Virus record (IMG/VR): IMGVR_UViG_3300025030_000195
Location: 1-43,798 of that record
Direction: 5' to 3' (one strand)
Length of the DNA: 43,798 bases
Source: a virus
Shown: one piece after another, positions 17,081-25,425 of the stretch
How the letters are laid out: each line of letters opens with the position of its first letter
Numbering within the stretch: position 1 is the first letter of the stretch
Notes under the pieces: generated by a model
The model's database searches: none
Told to the model about the DNA's origin: nothing
The model's input: only the letters and a program-made list of their open reading frames with translations
Position numbers and translations under genes: made by a program

Positions 17081-17201
17081 CCTTTTTAGGTCGTCCGCCT
17101 TTTTTGCCGTTTGCAGCACTGCTCTTTGATTTTTTATCTGACTTGATGGAACCGAGAAGGGCGGCGGGGGATATTTCGCACCCGCAATGTGGGCAGTTCA
17201 T
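17049..17201 (-). CDS. small zinc-ribbon protein with basic tail
   Basis: This 50-residue minus-strand gene starts MNCPHCGCEISPAALLGS and has a lysine/serine-rich linker and an NGKKGGRPKK segment resembling a minor-groove AT hook. C3, C6 and C8 can bind zinc. A GGAGGG ribosome site lies eight bases upstream of its ATG. Similar short proteins occur in phages and plasmids; the function is unknown. It is last in the minus-strand cassette and converges with the DUF1833 gene. Confidence 0.75.
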   Translation of the reverse strand: MNCPHCGCEISPAALLGSIKSDKKSKSSAANGKKGGRPKKVTDTVILARK

Positions 17202-17202
17202 A

Positions 17203-17460
17203 TTAATGTCCCTCCGAATCTTCTTCTAATCGTTTCAGTTCTTTCTTAAGTCTGTTTATGATGGCTTCCAGTGCCGTCTGTTGGGCAGCTGGGCGGCGAC
17301 ATGAACCATGTTCCCGGAAAAAGCACTCTTCGGTGCCGTCAATCGGCATCTCTGAGCACATAGCAAACTTACATATCGTAGTACCAACACAGTCAAAAGT
17401 TATGTCGAAATTGCCATCATAGAGAGTGGTTACAACGTTTGGTGTTTTAGTGGCTTTCAT
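17203..17460 (-). CDS. unrecognised cysteine-containing small protein
   Basis: This 85-residue minus-strand product starts in a four-base overlap with the upstream cassette gene. It has five Cys (DCVGTTICKFAMCSEMP, ECFFREHGSCRRP) and a C-terminal charged helix (INRLKKELKRLEEDSEGH). I recognise no family. The Cys pattern suggests metal binding or disulphides. It belongs to the three-gene insert in the tail module. Confidence 0.65.
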   Translation of the reverse strand: MKATKTPNVVTTLYDGNFDITFDCVGTTICKFAMCSEMPIDGTEECFFREHGSCRRPAAQQTALEAIINRLKKELKRLEEDSEGH

Positions 17461-17705
17461 ATCTCGCCGCCTTTGTTTTTCAAATATTCAGAAGTTAAAA
17501 ACAGGGTTACCCCCTTGCTTGTCAAGTCTGGGAGTTTAACCGATTCAGGCCAGTTCTTTTCTGCCAGAGCGTATTGAGCGTTATAAACTTCTCTAAGACA
17601 AGTTTCTTCGGCCGCGCCCGCAGACAAGGCTAAAACAAAATAAATGCTCTTCATGCCGTCAAGCTTAGTGATGTCCACTGTGTATTTAGTCGGTTGCTGT
17701 TTCAT
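17457..17705 (-). CDS. unrecognised small protein, first gene of the minus-strand cassette
   Basis: This 82-residue product starts MKQQPTKYTVDITKLDGMKS, followed by a helical middle (EETCLREVYNAQYALAEKNW) and an end SEYLKNKGGEI. An upstream in-frame ATG at 17846 would add a hydrophobic AT-rich-encoded stretch. I reject it because the ATG at 17705 has a perfect AGGAGG site and lies downstream of a good promoter. No family is recognised. Early or constitutive expression is expected. Confidence 0.7.
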   Translation of the reverse strand: MKQQPTKYTVDITKLDGMKSIYFVLALSAGAAEETCLREVYNAQYALAEKNWPESVKLPDLTSKGVTLFLTSEYLKNKGGEI

Positions 17706-17743
17706 ACGGCCTCCTGTTTCGTTTTGTTCTTCACTATGGTTAT

Positions 17744-17771
17744 AGTATAAACCTATCGTTAGGATAGTCAA
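17744..17771 (-). promoter_or_regulatory. sigma70-type promoter for the minus-strand cassette
   Basis: On the minus strand TTGACT (17771-17766) and TATACT (17749-17744) are separated by 16 bases. The spacer contains the inverted repeat CCTA-ACGA-TAGG, a possible operator. Transcription would start near 17737, about 30 bases before the first cassette ATG. Confidence 0.75.
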
Positions 17772-17823
17772 GAGAAATAATGCAATAAAAATAAAATAAA
17801 TAAAAATAATTTGCAGGCCATAA

Positions 17824-18213
17824 ATGAAAACCTTAAACGAGTACATCGGACTCCAATACGAAGACGGCGCACGAGGGCCGGATAAACACGATTGCTGGTC
17901 TTTGGTCAGGACAATCCGCCATGAACTACTAGGGCTTCCGCTTTTGCCTTCATTCGGCCATGTACGTCATACTATGCCAAAGGAGTTTACAAAGGCTTAC
18001 GAGACAGTAGCAAAGGGTATGCAGGAATGTGAGCCAGAACAAGGAGCGATTGCCGCAGTATTCAGGGGTAGGATATGCGTACACGTTGCAATAGTAGTCG
18101 AGATTGACGGCAAATTGGCAGTAGTTGAAATCAATCCTAAAACTAATTGCAGATGGCTATCATTGGCGGATTTCGAAAAAAGGTACATGAGGATAAAATA
18201 CTACCGTGATTAA
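17824..18213 (+). CDS. NlpC/P60-family tail peptidase
   Basis: This 129-residue protein has the NlpC/P60 cysteine peptidase pattern. The nucleophile Cys is in KHDCWSLVRTI, and a His-containing VHVAIVVEIDGKLAVVEINP strand pair and the downstream CRWLSLADF follow. In lambda-type tails this corresponds to part of gpK, which sits at the tail tip and may cut peptidoglycan. It lies directly before the tip protein and overlaps it by 8 bases. Its upstream spacer is the divergent AT-rich region of the minus-strand cassette. Confidence 0.85.
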   Translation: MKTLNEYIGLQYEDGARGPDKHDCWSLVRTIRHELLGLPLLPSFGHVRHTMPKEFTKAYETVAKGMQECEPEQGAIAAVFRGRICVHVAIVVEIDGKLAVVEINPKTNCRWLSLADFEKRYMRIKYYRD

Positions 18214-20896
18214 TATCTATCCCTCAAATATCGAAGGTCAGCCGATAGAGACGTATCGGATTGAACAGCCGGAAACTATCGAAGGTTGGCTAATTCGCAA
18301 CGTTCCATCTTACGAAGTCAGGGAACAGCCGCCTATTTCTATCACTCTGAATGGAACTTTGATACCTCCGTCTGAATGGGCTTTGACAGTTTTCAGGCCG
18401 AAAGACACGCTTGATATTTGCCCTGATCCGCATGGTGTAGTTGAGTGGGTTATTATTATTGCCGTTGTCATTTCGATAGCGTTGTCTATTACATCGTTAT
18501 TGATGGCGGGGAATGTTCCCAAGCCTTCACAGACAAAGAAGGGAAACAAGCTTGACGAGTCCACAGCCAAGGGCAACAAGGTAAAGCTTAACGATATCAT
18601 CCGCGAAGTTTCCGGAACCTTCAAGGTCTATCCTGATTACCTCCTTCCACCTCATCGGTACTTTGTTGACGGTGTAGAATCATGGTCCGAAATGCTTCTA
18701 TGTGTCGGCAAAGGTCAGTTCAATATCCCTCCGGAAACAATCCTTATTGGCGATACCCGCATGGATTCGCTGGAACTTAACGCGGATTACACAATCTATC
18801 AGCCAGGAGCAGACCTTTCAGCCGTATCCGCTGCCAGATGGTTTCATTCAGCGCCGGAAGTGGGCGGGACTTCCACGGGGAAATCAGGGCTGGAACTTAA
18901 TGCCACGTATGTTCTTGGGGAAATATCTTCTGCCAGTGCGTACACCTTTGACGGGACTGTTATAACGATACCGGAAGGGGCGGGGGAGTTCCCTGATTGG
19001 CCGGTAAATTCCATTATCACCATCGAGCATTTTTTGGATTACACAGTTATCGAGGGGTGGAGCGATAGAGATATCATATCAGGCGACTTATCCGGCCTTG
19101 CTCCCTTTGTCGGGATGGTTATAGAGATTACCGGCGCAAATGAAGGGAGCTATGTCGTAAACAGCGTGGAAACCGATTCCGAAGGGATATGGTACATAAC
19201 CCTGAATTACCCTAGCGGAACGCAAGTGAACGGGCTTTTGACCGGAACCCGGCGCATGAGCATCGGGTACAAGGACCAGAAGTACAAAATCACTTACATT
19301 AAATCCGAGTATGGGATTCCAATGGATGAAATACACGTTGACAGGTTCACAGACGAAGGAGTTATAGACGCAGGGTGGGCTGGATTCGCCTTTGCAATAA
19401 CCAATGACGCGATAATCGCCATTGACGCATCAGACCAAGAAGGGGAATGGGCTGGACCTTTCGCGGCGTGTCCTAGTGGTGAAGTGACCGACACTATCGA
19501 ATATGACGTGATGTTTCCGGGTGGGATTACGAGAATATCAACAAAGGGGAATTTGCTCCCGATCACCGTTAAAACTGAACTGCAATGGCGTCCTATCTCC
19601 GGTGGAGAATGGGTGTCAGTCGTCAAGGAATTTACCGGCGCCACACTTGACCAGCTTGGATACACAGAGACGGTCAATCTAGGCGGAATGTACAGACCGG
19701 AAGTCAGAATGCGCAGGATTGGCACTAAATCTACCCTTACCAGTGTTCAGGATACAGTTGAATGGTATGGGCTTAAATCAAAGTTATTGCCTCCTACATC
19801 TTATGCTGGTGTTACCACAATGGCTGTCAAGGTAAGGGGCGGGGATAAACTCTCTGCTCAGACTGATAGCCAAGTCAGTGCGATAGTCACACGGCTTTTG
19901 CCGACACGCTCGGCGGGAGAATGGACAGAGCCTGCGGCGACACGTAGCATTATTCCGTGGGTGGCTTATGTGGCTAAATCGATGGGCTATACCGACGAAG
20001 ACCTCGACCTTGTTTCCATGGACGAACTTGACGCGCTTTGGAATAACCGTGGTGATTATTACGACTTCTCTGTTGAAGATTCGGAAACGGTGAAAGGGGA
20101 AATACTTTCTGCTTTACGCGCCGGTTTCGCTGATATGACCTTGAACCGAGGCGCAATAAAGCCGGTGCGCGATCAGGTCAGGACTGTTTACGAGCATATG
20201 TATACCCCTCAGAACATGACGGAGCAACTCTCAAGAAGCTTCACAACTCGGCAACCGGACGATGTTGACGGTGTTGACGTTGAGTACATCAATTCCACGA
20301 CATGGGCGAAAGAGACAGTCGAGTGCAGGCTACCAGGTGATGCAGGCGTAAAGGTCGAAAAGATCACGCTTGAAGGTGTCACAGACCGCACACGGGCATG
20401 GCGCATAGGCATGAGACAGCGGCGTATGCACAGATACCGCAGATGGTCATATGAGTGGTCAACAGAGCTTGACGCGCTCAACAGCCACTATCTCTCATTT
20501 TGTGCCGTTGGTGACGATGTTCCGGGATACAGTCAGTCTGCTATTCTCTTGGATTTAACCGATACCGGCACAGAGATATTGTTGAAATCCTCCGAGCCTT
20601 TCACGTGGGTAGATGGTCAGACTCATGTCGTCGGCATACGTCGGCAGGACGGTACGCTTTCAGGGCCGTACACAGCCACTAGAGTAAGTGATTACATTCT
20701 ATCGGTTGAGTCAATCGACTTCGAACCAGACACGACATGGACTGTTGAACCTCCACACTTGATATTTGGAACAGTGAACCGATGGAGTTATCCGGTTCTC
20801 GTAACTTCAATATCACATGGCGGGGATAATAAGGTTTCTGTTGAAGCTAGTAACTATGATGTTCGATGCTATGAAGATGACGACAATACGCCATAA
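18206..20896 (+). CDS. tail tip / host-specificity protein (gpI-like domain fused to gpJ-like)
   Basis: This 896-residue protein starts with GTG. Residues 1-75 look like a beta-grasp domain as in lambda gpI. Residues about 78-98 are a hydrophobic segment (VVEWVIIIAVVISIALSITS cut). The rest matches TipJ/gpJ: VKLNDIIREVSGTFKVYPDYL, MLLCVGKGQF, DMTLNRGAIKPVRDQ, MYTPQNMTEQLSRSF, and repeated beta domains to the C-terminus. It forms the tail tip that contacts the host receptor. In lambda the I and J functions are separate genes. Confidence 0.9.
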   Translation: MINIYPSNIEGQPIETYRIEQPETIEGWLIRNVPSYEVREQPPISITLNGTLIPPSEWALTVFRPKDTLDICPDPHGVVEWVIIIAVVISIALSITSLLMAGNVPKPSQTKKGNKLDESTAKGNKVKLNDIIREVSGTFKVYPDYLLPPHRYFVDGVESWSEMLLCVGKGQFNIPPETILIGDTRMDSLELNADYTIYQPGADLSAVSAARWFHSAPEVGGTSTGKSGLELNATYVLGEISSASAYTFDGTVITIPEGAGEFPDWPVNSIITIEHFLDYTVIEGWSDRDIISGDLSGLAPFVGMVIEITGANEGSYVVNSVETDSEGIWYITLNYPSGTQVNGLLTGTRRMSIGYKDQKYKITYIKSEYGIPMDEIHVDRFTDEGVIDAGWAGFAFAITNDAIIAIDASDQEGEWAGPFAACPSGEVTDTIEYDVMFPGGITRISTKGNLLPITVKTELQWRPISGGEWVSVVKEFTGATLDQLGYTETVNLGGMYRPEVRMRRIGTKSTLTSVQDTVEWYGLKSKLLPPTSYAGVTTMAVKVRGGDKLSAQTDSQVSAIVTRLLPTRSAGEWTEPAATRSIIPWVAYVAKSMGYTDEDLDLVSMDELDALWNNRGDYYDFSVEDSETVKGEILSALRAGFADMTLNRGAIKPVRDQVRTVYEHMYTPQNMTEQLSRSFTTRQPDDVDGVDVEYINSTTWAKETVECRLPGDAGVKVEKITLEGVTDRTRAWRIGMRQRRMHRYRRWSYEWSTELDALNSHYLSFCAVGDDVPGYSQSAILLDLTDTGTEILLKSSEPFTWVDGQTHVVGIRRQDGTLSGPYTATRVSDYILSVESIDFEPDTTWTVEPPHLIFGTVNRWSYPVLVTSISHGGDNKVSVEASNYDVRCYEDDDNTP

Positions 20897-20905
20897 GGGG
20901 GTGCT

Positions 20906-21280
20906 ATGGAGAGCCAATTTGAAGCCGAGCGAGACGGAACGGGCCGCAGGGTTTACGACCAAGAATGTCAAAAACACAGAGAGTTGACCGACAATTTACA
21001 GACTACCGTGGATAAAAGTTCTGGCCGATGGGTGGCTATGCTTTGGTTTCTAGGGGTTATAGGGATTGTTCTTATGTCAGGGCTTACTGTCTTAATCACA
21101 AAAACCACAGATATTCAGTCGAGTCTGAATAAAAACGATATCATAAACATGCAACATGCAGAACGGATAGAAACCCTCAGAAAAGATGTTGAAGAAATTA
21201 AATCACGCAATCGATATATAGATCAGCAAGGCAGCATTAAAACATTAATGGACAAAACATCTAATCAAGTGGGGGGATAA
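20906..21280 (+). CDS. single-pass membrane protein
   Basis: This 124-residue protein has a charged N-terminus, one membrane helix (WVAMLWFLGVIGIVLMSG) near residues 42-64, then a coiled coil (AERIETLRKDVEEIKSRN). I recognise no family. Its position between tail tip and fibre could suit a membrane-associated infection or lysis accessory. A GGGGGTG site precedes the ATG. Confidence 0.7.
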   Translation: MESQFEAERDGTGRRVYDQECQKHRELTDNLQTTVDKSSGRWVAMLWFLGVIGIVLMSGLTVLITKTTDIQSSLNKNDIINMQHAERIETLRKDVEEIKSRNRYIDQQGSIKTLMDKTSNQVGG

Positions 21281-21281
21281 A

Positions 21282-23243
21282 ATGGCATACGACACAGGCA
21301 ATCCGGTAGGAAGCACAGACGCGCGGGATTTATCAGATAACGCTCAAAATCTCGACATAGCTGTAAACGGCAACCAGTCGAGATGGACAGACAGACTAGG
21401 CGTGTCTCGGCCTACATGGGCTGGTATTGCGGCTTATGTTGACAGGGGCGCGTATGCTGCAGGTATTGAAATCATTGGATACAACGAGATATTCATTTAC
21501 GGTGGAGAATATTACAGAGCTAAAGCGTCAACCGTTTTGCCATACACCACAAACGGAACATGGTCAACAGATGATGATTTTTTTGTACCGATAGGCGATG
21601 CGGCACTTCGTCAGGACATAACAAACGATGCTGACACCACAATAGGACATTATCGGAACGCGGTAAACTGCAACCAGTACGGCGGATTAAATGCGGCTTT
21701 TGCGAGTTCTGACACGCTCGGCAAAATCATTGTAGTAACCGATGCACAGGCCATGACTGCGGACATTGACACGGTTGGCAGGGGAATTGCGATTGAGTAT
21801 GGCGGGATGATAACGACCACAGGTTTTACACTCGCCAACAATGCACCGTTTGAGGCTGGTGATTATCAAGTGTTTTCTGGCAGCGGGACTGTTACGGGGT
21901 TGAAAGAATCCCGGCCAGAATGGTTTTCCCCTAACACGACCCCTGGTACAACGGACATGACAGCCGCTATTCAGAAAGCAATAAATGCCGCGTCCGCGAG
22001 TTGGGATCCGGCCACGTATGGTTCAACCTCCCCGTATGGATCACCAACAGTCAAATTTAAGGCCGAATTATATAAATCCGGTGCATTGACTATCGATAAA
22101 AGTGTTCTTTTGGCTGGAGATGGGCCGACAGAGTTTTCAGCCGGAACGCGGTTAATTTCTTCGGTTACAACAAACGCGGCCCTATTAACGGTAGACCCTA
22201 TTGCCCAAGGATGTTCATTTCAAATCCGCGACATTACCTTGCGCGGTGCCGGAACTGGTACAGGAAGCCTGTTGGTTATAAAAAATACTATTAGTGCCGT
22301 GAATTCCATACGTATTCATAACACTATTTTTGGGACTCCTGATAGTTTGGCACTGAGTATTACAGGAAGTGACGATGTAATAGTCAGTAATTCGCTGTTT
22401 GATGTTGCAGCAGCGAATGCCATTTATCTCGACACAGTTTCTAATGTCCGGTTTATCGCTCCTACGTTTTTCGCAATCGGGCTAAAAGCTTTTGTCCTGA
22501 AAGACGTACAAAACTTAACTATAGACTCACCTCACGCATATAGTGCTAGCAGTATCACCTTTTCTAATCAATTTATTGACGGTGTAGATGCTGCGCCAAC
22601 GTATCTACGGAATATCAAAGTAATCGGTGGGAATTTCAGCAACTATAATATTTTGTCTAATATGAGTAATTCCGAAAACATTTCGTTTATAGGAAACAGT
22701 TTGACGAGATCCGTGGCTAACGCATCCGACACAATGAGTATTGTAAGATTTATAGGGACAACAGCAGGGATTCAATTTATCGGTAACACAATTAAAAGCG
22801 GCTTGGCTACGCACAAGTTTTTAGATACATCATCTGCGACCAATACGATTCCGTATGTAATCTCTGGTAACTCATTTGTTAACCTGTCATCAGCGGCAGG
22901 GAAAGCGATGGCTGTCACTTCGACAGCGAAAGTATCTGGTAATACGTTCGATGGATTTAACGAGTCTTACATCTCAGAGAGATATATTAGCTCTGGGAGT
23001 GCCATTACTCCAGGCACGATAGCGGCTCTCGGTACATACACTCAAAATCTGACACAATACGGGGTATCGCAGGCACAAAATGTGATTGTTTCACCTGTTG
23101 ATACTGTGTGGATGGTTCCGGCGGGAATTGTGGTGACGGCTTATATTTCTGCCCCTGACACGATCACTGTAAAATATACCAACCATACAGCCGCTCCGAT
23201 TGCAATACCTGCTCATGATATATCAATCCAAGTATTTACTTAG
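21282..23243 (+). CDS. tail fibre/tailspike with beta-helix
   Basis: This 653-residue protein starts with the fibre-type NPVGSTDARDLSDNAQNLDIAVNG cut, then an anchor domain (GIEIIGYNEIFIYGGEYY...DFFVPIG). From about residue 225 (TDMTAAIQKAINAA) a right-handed beta-helix begins, with repeated short strands such as NSIRIHNTIFG, DDVIVSNSLFD and ENISFIGNSL. The C-terminus is a small beta domain. Such proteins bind or cut host surface polysaccharide. No catalytic site can be assigned by eye. Confidence 0.85.
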   Translation: MAYDTGNPVGSTDARDLSDNAQNLDIAVNGNQSRWTDRLGVSRPTWAGIAAYVDRGAYAAGIEIIGYNEIFIYGGEYYRAKASTVLPYTTNGTWSTDDDFFVPIGDAALRQDITNDADTTIGHYRNAVNCNQYGGLNAAFASSDTLGKIIVVTDAQAMTADIDTVGRGIAIEYGGMITTTGFTLANNAPFEAGDYQVFSGSGTVTGLKESRPEWFSPNTTPGTTDMTAAIQKAINAASASWDPATYGSTSPYGSPTVKFKAELYKSGALTIDKSVLLAGDGPTEFSAGTRLISSVTTNAALLTVDPIAQGCSFQIRDITLRGAGTGTGSLLVIKNTISAVNSIRIHNTIFGTPDSLALSITGSDDVIVSNSLFDVAAANAIYLDTVSNVRFIAPTFFAIGLKAFVLKDVQNLTIDSPHAYSASSITFSNQFIDGVDAAPTYLRNIKVIGGNFSNYNILSNMSNSENISFIGNSLTRSVANASDTMSIVRFIGTTAGIQFIGNTIKSGLATHKFLDTSSATNTIPYVISGNSFVNLSSAAGKAMAVTSTAKVSGNTFDGFNESYISERYISSGSAITPGTIAALGTYTQNLTQYGVSQAQNVIVSPVDTVWMVPAGIVVTAYISAPDTITVKYTNHTAAPIAIPAHDISIQVFT

Positions 23244-23264
23244 TATGCCGGTGGAGTGTGAAAA

Positions 23265-23369
23265 ATGAAAGAATGTCCTATTCACGGGTGGGTATTGAAT
23301 AATTTTGACTGTAGCGATTGCAAATTAGATTGCAGTAAAAGGAGCGGAAATGCCGACAAAACTGACTGA
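23265..23369 (+). CDS. 34-residue Cys-rich microprotein
   Basis: This very short gene encodes MKECPIHGWVLNNFDC, then SDCKLDCSKRSGN. CPxH and CxxCx3C groups could bind one zinc. A GGAG lies nine bases upstream, and the stop overlaps the endolysin start by 20 bases, so it may couple lysis translation. Similar short zinc-ribbon products flank phage lysis genes. The function is unknown. Confidence 0.6.
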   Translation: MKECPIHGWVLNNFDCSDCKLDCSKRSGNADKTD

Positions 23370-23943
23370 CAATTTCGCTAAATTATTTCCAAATGTCAAA
23401 AACCCGAATGCATGGGTTGAGGCGCTTGATAAATACCTACCAGAGTACGGTATATCCCTTGTGCCGCAGTTTCTGGCGCAATGTGGACATGAGTCGCAGG
23501 GATTTACACGGACAGTTGAGAACCTGAATTATTCAGCCGCAGCACTGACAGCCACATGGCCCAAACGGTTTCCACCTGAAATAGCTGCACAATACGCTAG
23601 ACAGCCGGAGAGGATAGCAAACAGAGCATACGCTAACCGCATGGGTAACGGACCGGAGGAAAGCGGCGACGGCTGGAAATACCGTGGTAAGGGTCCGATA
23701 CAGATCACCGGCTACGATAACCAAGCGGCATTTGCCAAGCACGTTGGAATGAGCCTCGATGCGGTGGGTGGGTATCTGCTGACTATCCATGGTGGAGTAC
23801 ACTCTGCCTGCTGGTGGTGGAAGACCAACGGATGTGATAAATTGCCTGATATGTTGGCACTCACCAAGCGGATAAACGGCGGGACTAATGGGTTTGCTGA
23901 TCGGATGGCGCTGTATGAGAAGGCTAAGGGGCTATTGGTATGA
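23350..23943 (+). CDS. endolysin, GH19 chitinase-like lysozyme
   Basis: This 197-residue enzyme of glycoside hydrolase family 19 cuts the glycan of peptidoglycan. The catalytic Glu is in QCGHESQGF (about residue 48), and the second acidic site is in the NGPEESGDGWKYRGKGPIQITG region. A VHSACWWWKTNGC helix and RINGGTNGFADR end the domain. No signal peptide or cell-wall-binding domain is seen, so export relies on a holin. It opens the lysis module. Confidence 0.95.
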   Translation: MPTKLTDNFAKLFPNVKNPNAWVEALDKYLPEYGISLVPQFLAQCGHESQGFTRTVENLNYSAAALTATWPKRFPPEIAAQYARQPERIANRAYANRMGNGPEESGDGWKYRGKGPIQITGYDNQAAFAKHVGMSLDAVGGYLLTIHGGVHSACWWWKTNGCDKLPDMLALTKRINGGTNGFADRMALYEKAKGLLV

Positions 23944-24056
23944 CCTGCAAAGATTGCCGATTCTGGAACCAGACTAACAGGGGATGCGCCCTTACATGGG
24001 CTATCCGTGATTCATGGGAAACATGCGAAACGTGGAGCGCGAAAGTTGGCCGGTAA
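23940..24056 (+). CDS. 38-residue Cys/Trp-rich microprotein
   Basis: This gene starts in an ATGA overlap with the endolysin. It encodes MTCKDCRFWNQTNRGC, then ALTWAIRDSWETCETWSAKVGR. CxxC, C and C residues with many Trp suggest a small zinc-binding fold. The function is unknown. Tight coupling to the endolysin and the next gene supports that it is real. Confidence 0.6.
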   Translation: MTCKDCRFWNQTNRGCALTWAIRDSWETCETWSAKVGR

Positions 24057-24213
24057 CTCATTTATTCTGACATGCCGCATGTGTGGCAAGAAAGCCTTAC
24101 ATCATCGGTGCGAGAAAATAGGCGGATTAATCATCTGGTATGCGTGTTGTCGTGAACATCGTGAAGTACAACCAAAAGGAGGAAGTTATGTTAAAGGATC
24201 TGTTGACAAGTAA
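24046..24213 (+). CDS. small zinc-finger-like protein
   Basis: This protein has about 55 residues if the TTG at 24046 is used, nine bases after GGAG; an upstream ATG at 24007 lacks a clear site. It contains LTCRMCGKKALHHRCEK followed by WYACCREHREV, a CxxC...HHxC...CC pattern suited to zinc. No family name is available. It overlaps the holin-like gene start by 26 bases. Confidence 0.55.
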   Translation: MAGNSFILTCRMCGKKALHHRCEKIGGLIIWYACCREHREVQPKGGSYVKGSVDK

Positions 24214-24376
24214 AACAGTTTGGGGTGTTGTGGCTATGATCGGCGCAATGGTGGCTAAAAAGTACGGTTACGAACTGGATGCCGAAGGACTCACCACAGA
24301 GTTGATTTCCATTGCCGGTGGCGCACTGGCTATTTATGGCCGAGTTGTAGCCTCCGGTCCGATTGCGGCCAAGTGA
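24188..24376 (+). CDS. small holin-like membrane protein
   Basis: This 62-residue protein starts at the ATG after AAAGGAGGAAG. It has two hydrophobic stretches, TVWGVVAMIGAMVA and LISIAGGALAIYGRVVASG, separated by the hydrophilic KKYGYELDAEGLTTE. Size, topology and place between endolysin and spanin-like genes suit a class II holin. The sequence alone does not prove pore formation. Confidence 0.65.
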   Translation: MLKDLLTSKTVWGVVAMIGAMVAKKYGYELDAEGLTTELISIAGGALAIYGRVVASGPIAAK

Positions 24377-24627
24377 TGGAATGGGGCGCGGTTATGGCGG
24401 GGCTTGTCACCATTGCAGGGCTATTGGTCAAGGCATGGCTGGCAAGCTCCCCACAACGAGCTAAAGAGGCGTCAGATGATAAAGTCCAGCAGGGTAGGAA
24501 GGATATTGTTGACGGCAATGTTGATGCTGTCTCTCAGCGCATTGACGGGCTGTGTCAGGACTCCAGTAATAGTGATGCCGGAATCCCAAGTACAGAGGAT
24601 TTTGAAAGGCGACTCCGCAAGCTTTGA
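24376..24627 (+). CDS. inner-membrane spanin-like protein
   Basis: This 83-residue protein has an N-terminal membrane helix (WGAVMAGLVTIAGLLVKAWLA) and a charged periplasmic helix (QRAKEASDDKVQQGRKDIV...RIDGL). A second gene for a lipoprotein is nested in another frame, the Rz/Rz1 arrangement. I therefore infer an i-spanin that helps disrupt the outer membrane. It starts in the TGATG overlap with the holin-like gene. Confidence 0.6.
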   Translation: MEWGAVMAGLVTIAGLLVKAWLASSPQRAKEASDDKVQQGRKDIVDGNVDAVSQRIDGLCQDSSNSDAGIPSTEDFERRLRKL

Positions 24628-24694
24628 CGGGTATGTTTTCACTACCGGTGCGGCGATTAAACTACTCGAACGTGCTGAACGGTGCGCGGAATAA
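24476..24694 (+). CDS. outer-membrane spanin-like lipoprotein
   Basis: This 72-residue product lies largely within the upstream membrane-protein gene in another frame. It has a basic start, a hydrophobic core and a lipobox LSALTGC, so it should be lipidated at Cys26. The mature part (RTPVIVMPESQVQRILKGDS...) is short. Start 24476 follows AGAGG. The nested layout is typical of o-spanins and points to a Gram-negative host. Confidence 0.65.
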   Translation: MIKSSRVGRILLTAMLMLSLSALTGCVRTPVIVMPESQVQRILKGDSASFDGYVFTTGAAIKLLERAERCAE

Positions 24695-24744
24695 ATAACC
24701 AATTACAATAACGGTTCCCTGGCTGACTCCCAGGCATAGACCTG

Positions 24745-24783
24745 CCCGCTAGCGTGGACCTCCACACGCCAGCGGGTTTCTTT
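24745..24783. terminator. terminator ending the late operon
   Basis: CCCGCT pairs with AGCGGG, then GCGTG with CACGC after one mismatch, followed by TTTCTTT. The stem is 11-13 base pairs. It lies between the lysis genes and the convergent HNH gene and may work in both directions. Confidence 0.85.
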
Positions 24784-24790
24784 ACATTAA

Positions 24791-25297
24791 CTACAATGCT
24801 AGGTTAGATCTTTTATTGTTGGCTTGTTCTTTCATGGTTGCCCATCTAAAGTTTTCTGGTGAGTAATTACCATTGACATCGATGCGGTCTATTGTTAATC
24901 CTTCTGGCCTAGGTCCTATATCCTGCAAAAAATTATTAACCTTGTGCCATCTTTCACAAACCTTAATACCTCTTCCACCATAAAGATAATAATCTTTTCT
25001 TTTAGGGTTGTAGCATCGTTGGATTATGGCGTTCCAAACATATCTTAGCCTTTTGTCTTCTATGGTCATGGTCTTTCTAGGTTTTGTGTTTACAGGTTTT
25101 GAATAAAGGGCATGGGGTAAGCATCCACAGCTCTTTCGTCTTCCACGACACAATTTATTTGAATCCACTATAACCGTCTTACCGCATCGGCATAAACATT
25201 CCCATCGGTAGTTAGACGCCTTCCCTTTTCCGATTGTCTTGATAACTGTAAGCCATCCGAACTCCATATTGCTCAAATCCCTGACACGTCTTCCCAT
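24791..25297 (-). CDS. HNH homing endonuclease
   Basis: This 168-residue minus-strand protein has an N-terminal zinc-binding region ([23 protein letters not shown]). A C-terminal HNH-type domain follows: [57 protein letters not shown]. It is a typical free-standing phage homing nuclease that nicks DNA and spreads itself. It sits alone between lysis and early modules with its own promoter, oriented against both neighbours. Confidence 0.9.
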   Translation of the reverse strand: MGRRVRDLSNMEFGWLTVIKTIGKGKASNYRWECLCRCGKTVIVDSNKLCRGRRKSCGCLPHALYSKPVNTKPRKTMTIEDKRLRYVWNAIIQRCYNPKRKDYYLYGGRGIKVCERWHKVNNFLQDIGPRPEGLTIDRIDVNGNYSPENFRWATMKEQANNKRSNLAL

Positions 25298-25327
25298 AAA
25301 AAGACCCCCTTAATTCATAGATGCCAC

Positions 25328-25356
25328 ACAATAACAAAGGGCTTTTTATTTGTCAA
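25328..25356 (-). promoter_or_regulatory. sigma70-type promoter for the HNH gene
   Basis: On the minus strand TTGACA (25356-25351) is 17 bases from TATTGT (25333-25328). It is about 30 bases upstream of the HNH ATG at 25297. Confidence 0.7.
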
Positions 25357-25384
25357 TAGCGACAGTCTATCAACTTTTTTAACA

Positions 25385-25425
25385 CAATGTAAAATTATTT
25401 GCTTGCAATGTAAAATTATTTGCTT
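25385..25425. repeat. 20-bp tandem direct repeat, 21-bp period
   Basis: CAATGTAAAATTATTTGCTT occurs at 25385-25404 and exactly again at 25406-25425. The period of 21 bases is two helical turns, so both copies face the same side of DNA. The second copy lies between the -35 and -10 boxes of the rightward early promoter, so repressor or activator binding is plausible. Confidence 0.8.

Noticed and set aside
17706-17846. N-terminal extension of the minus-strand gene with a membrane helix
   Set aside because: The hydrophobic residues come from an AT-rich promoter region. The internal ATG at 17705 has a perfect ribosome site and lies after the promoter.
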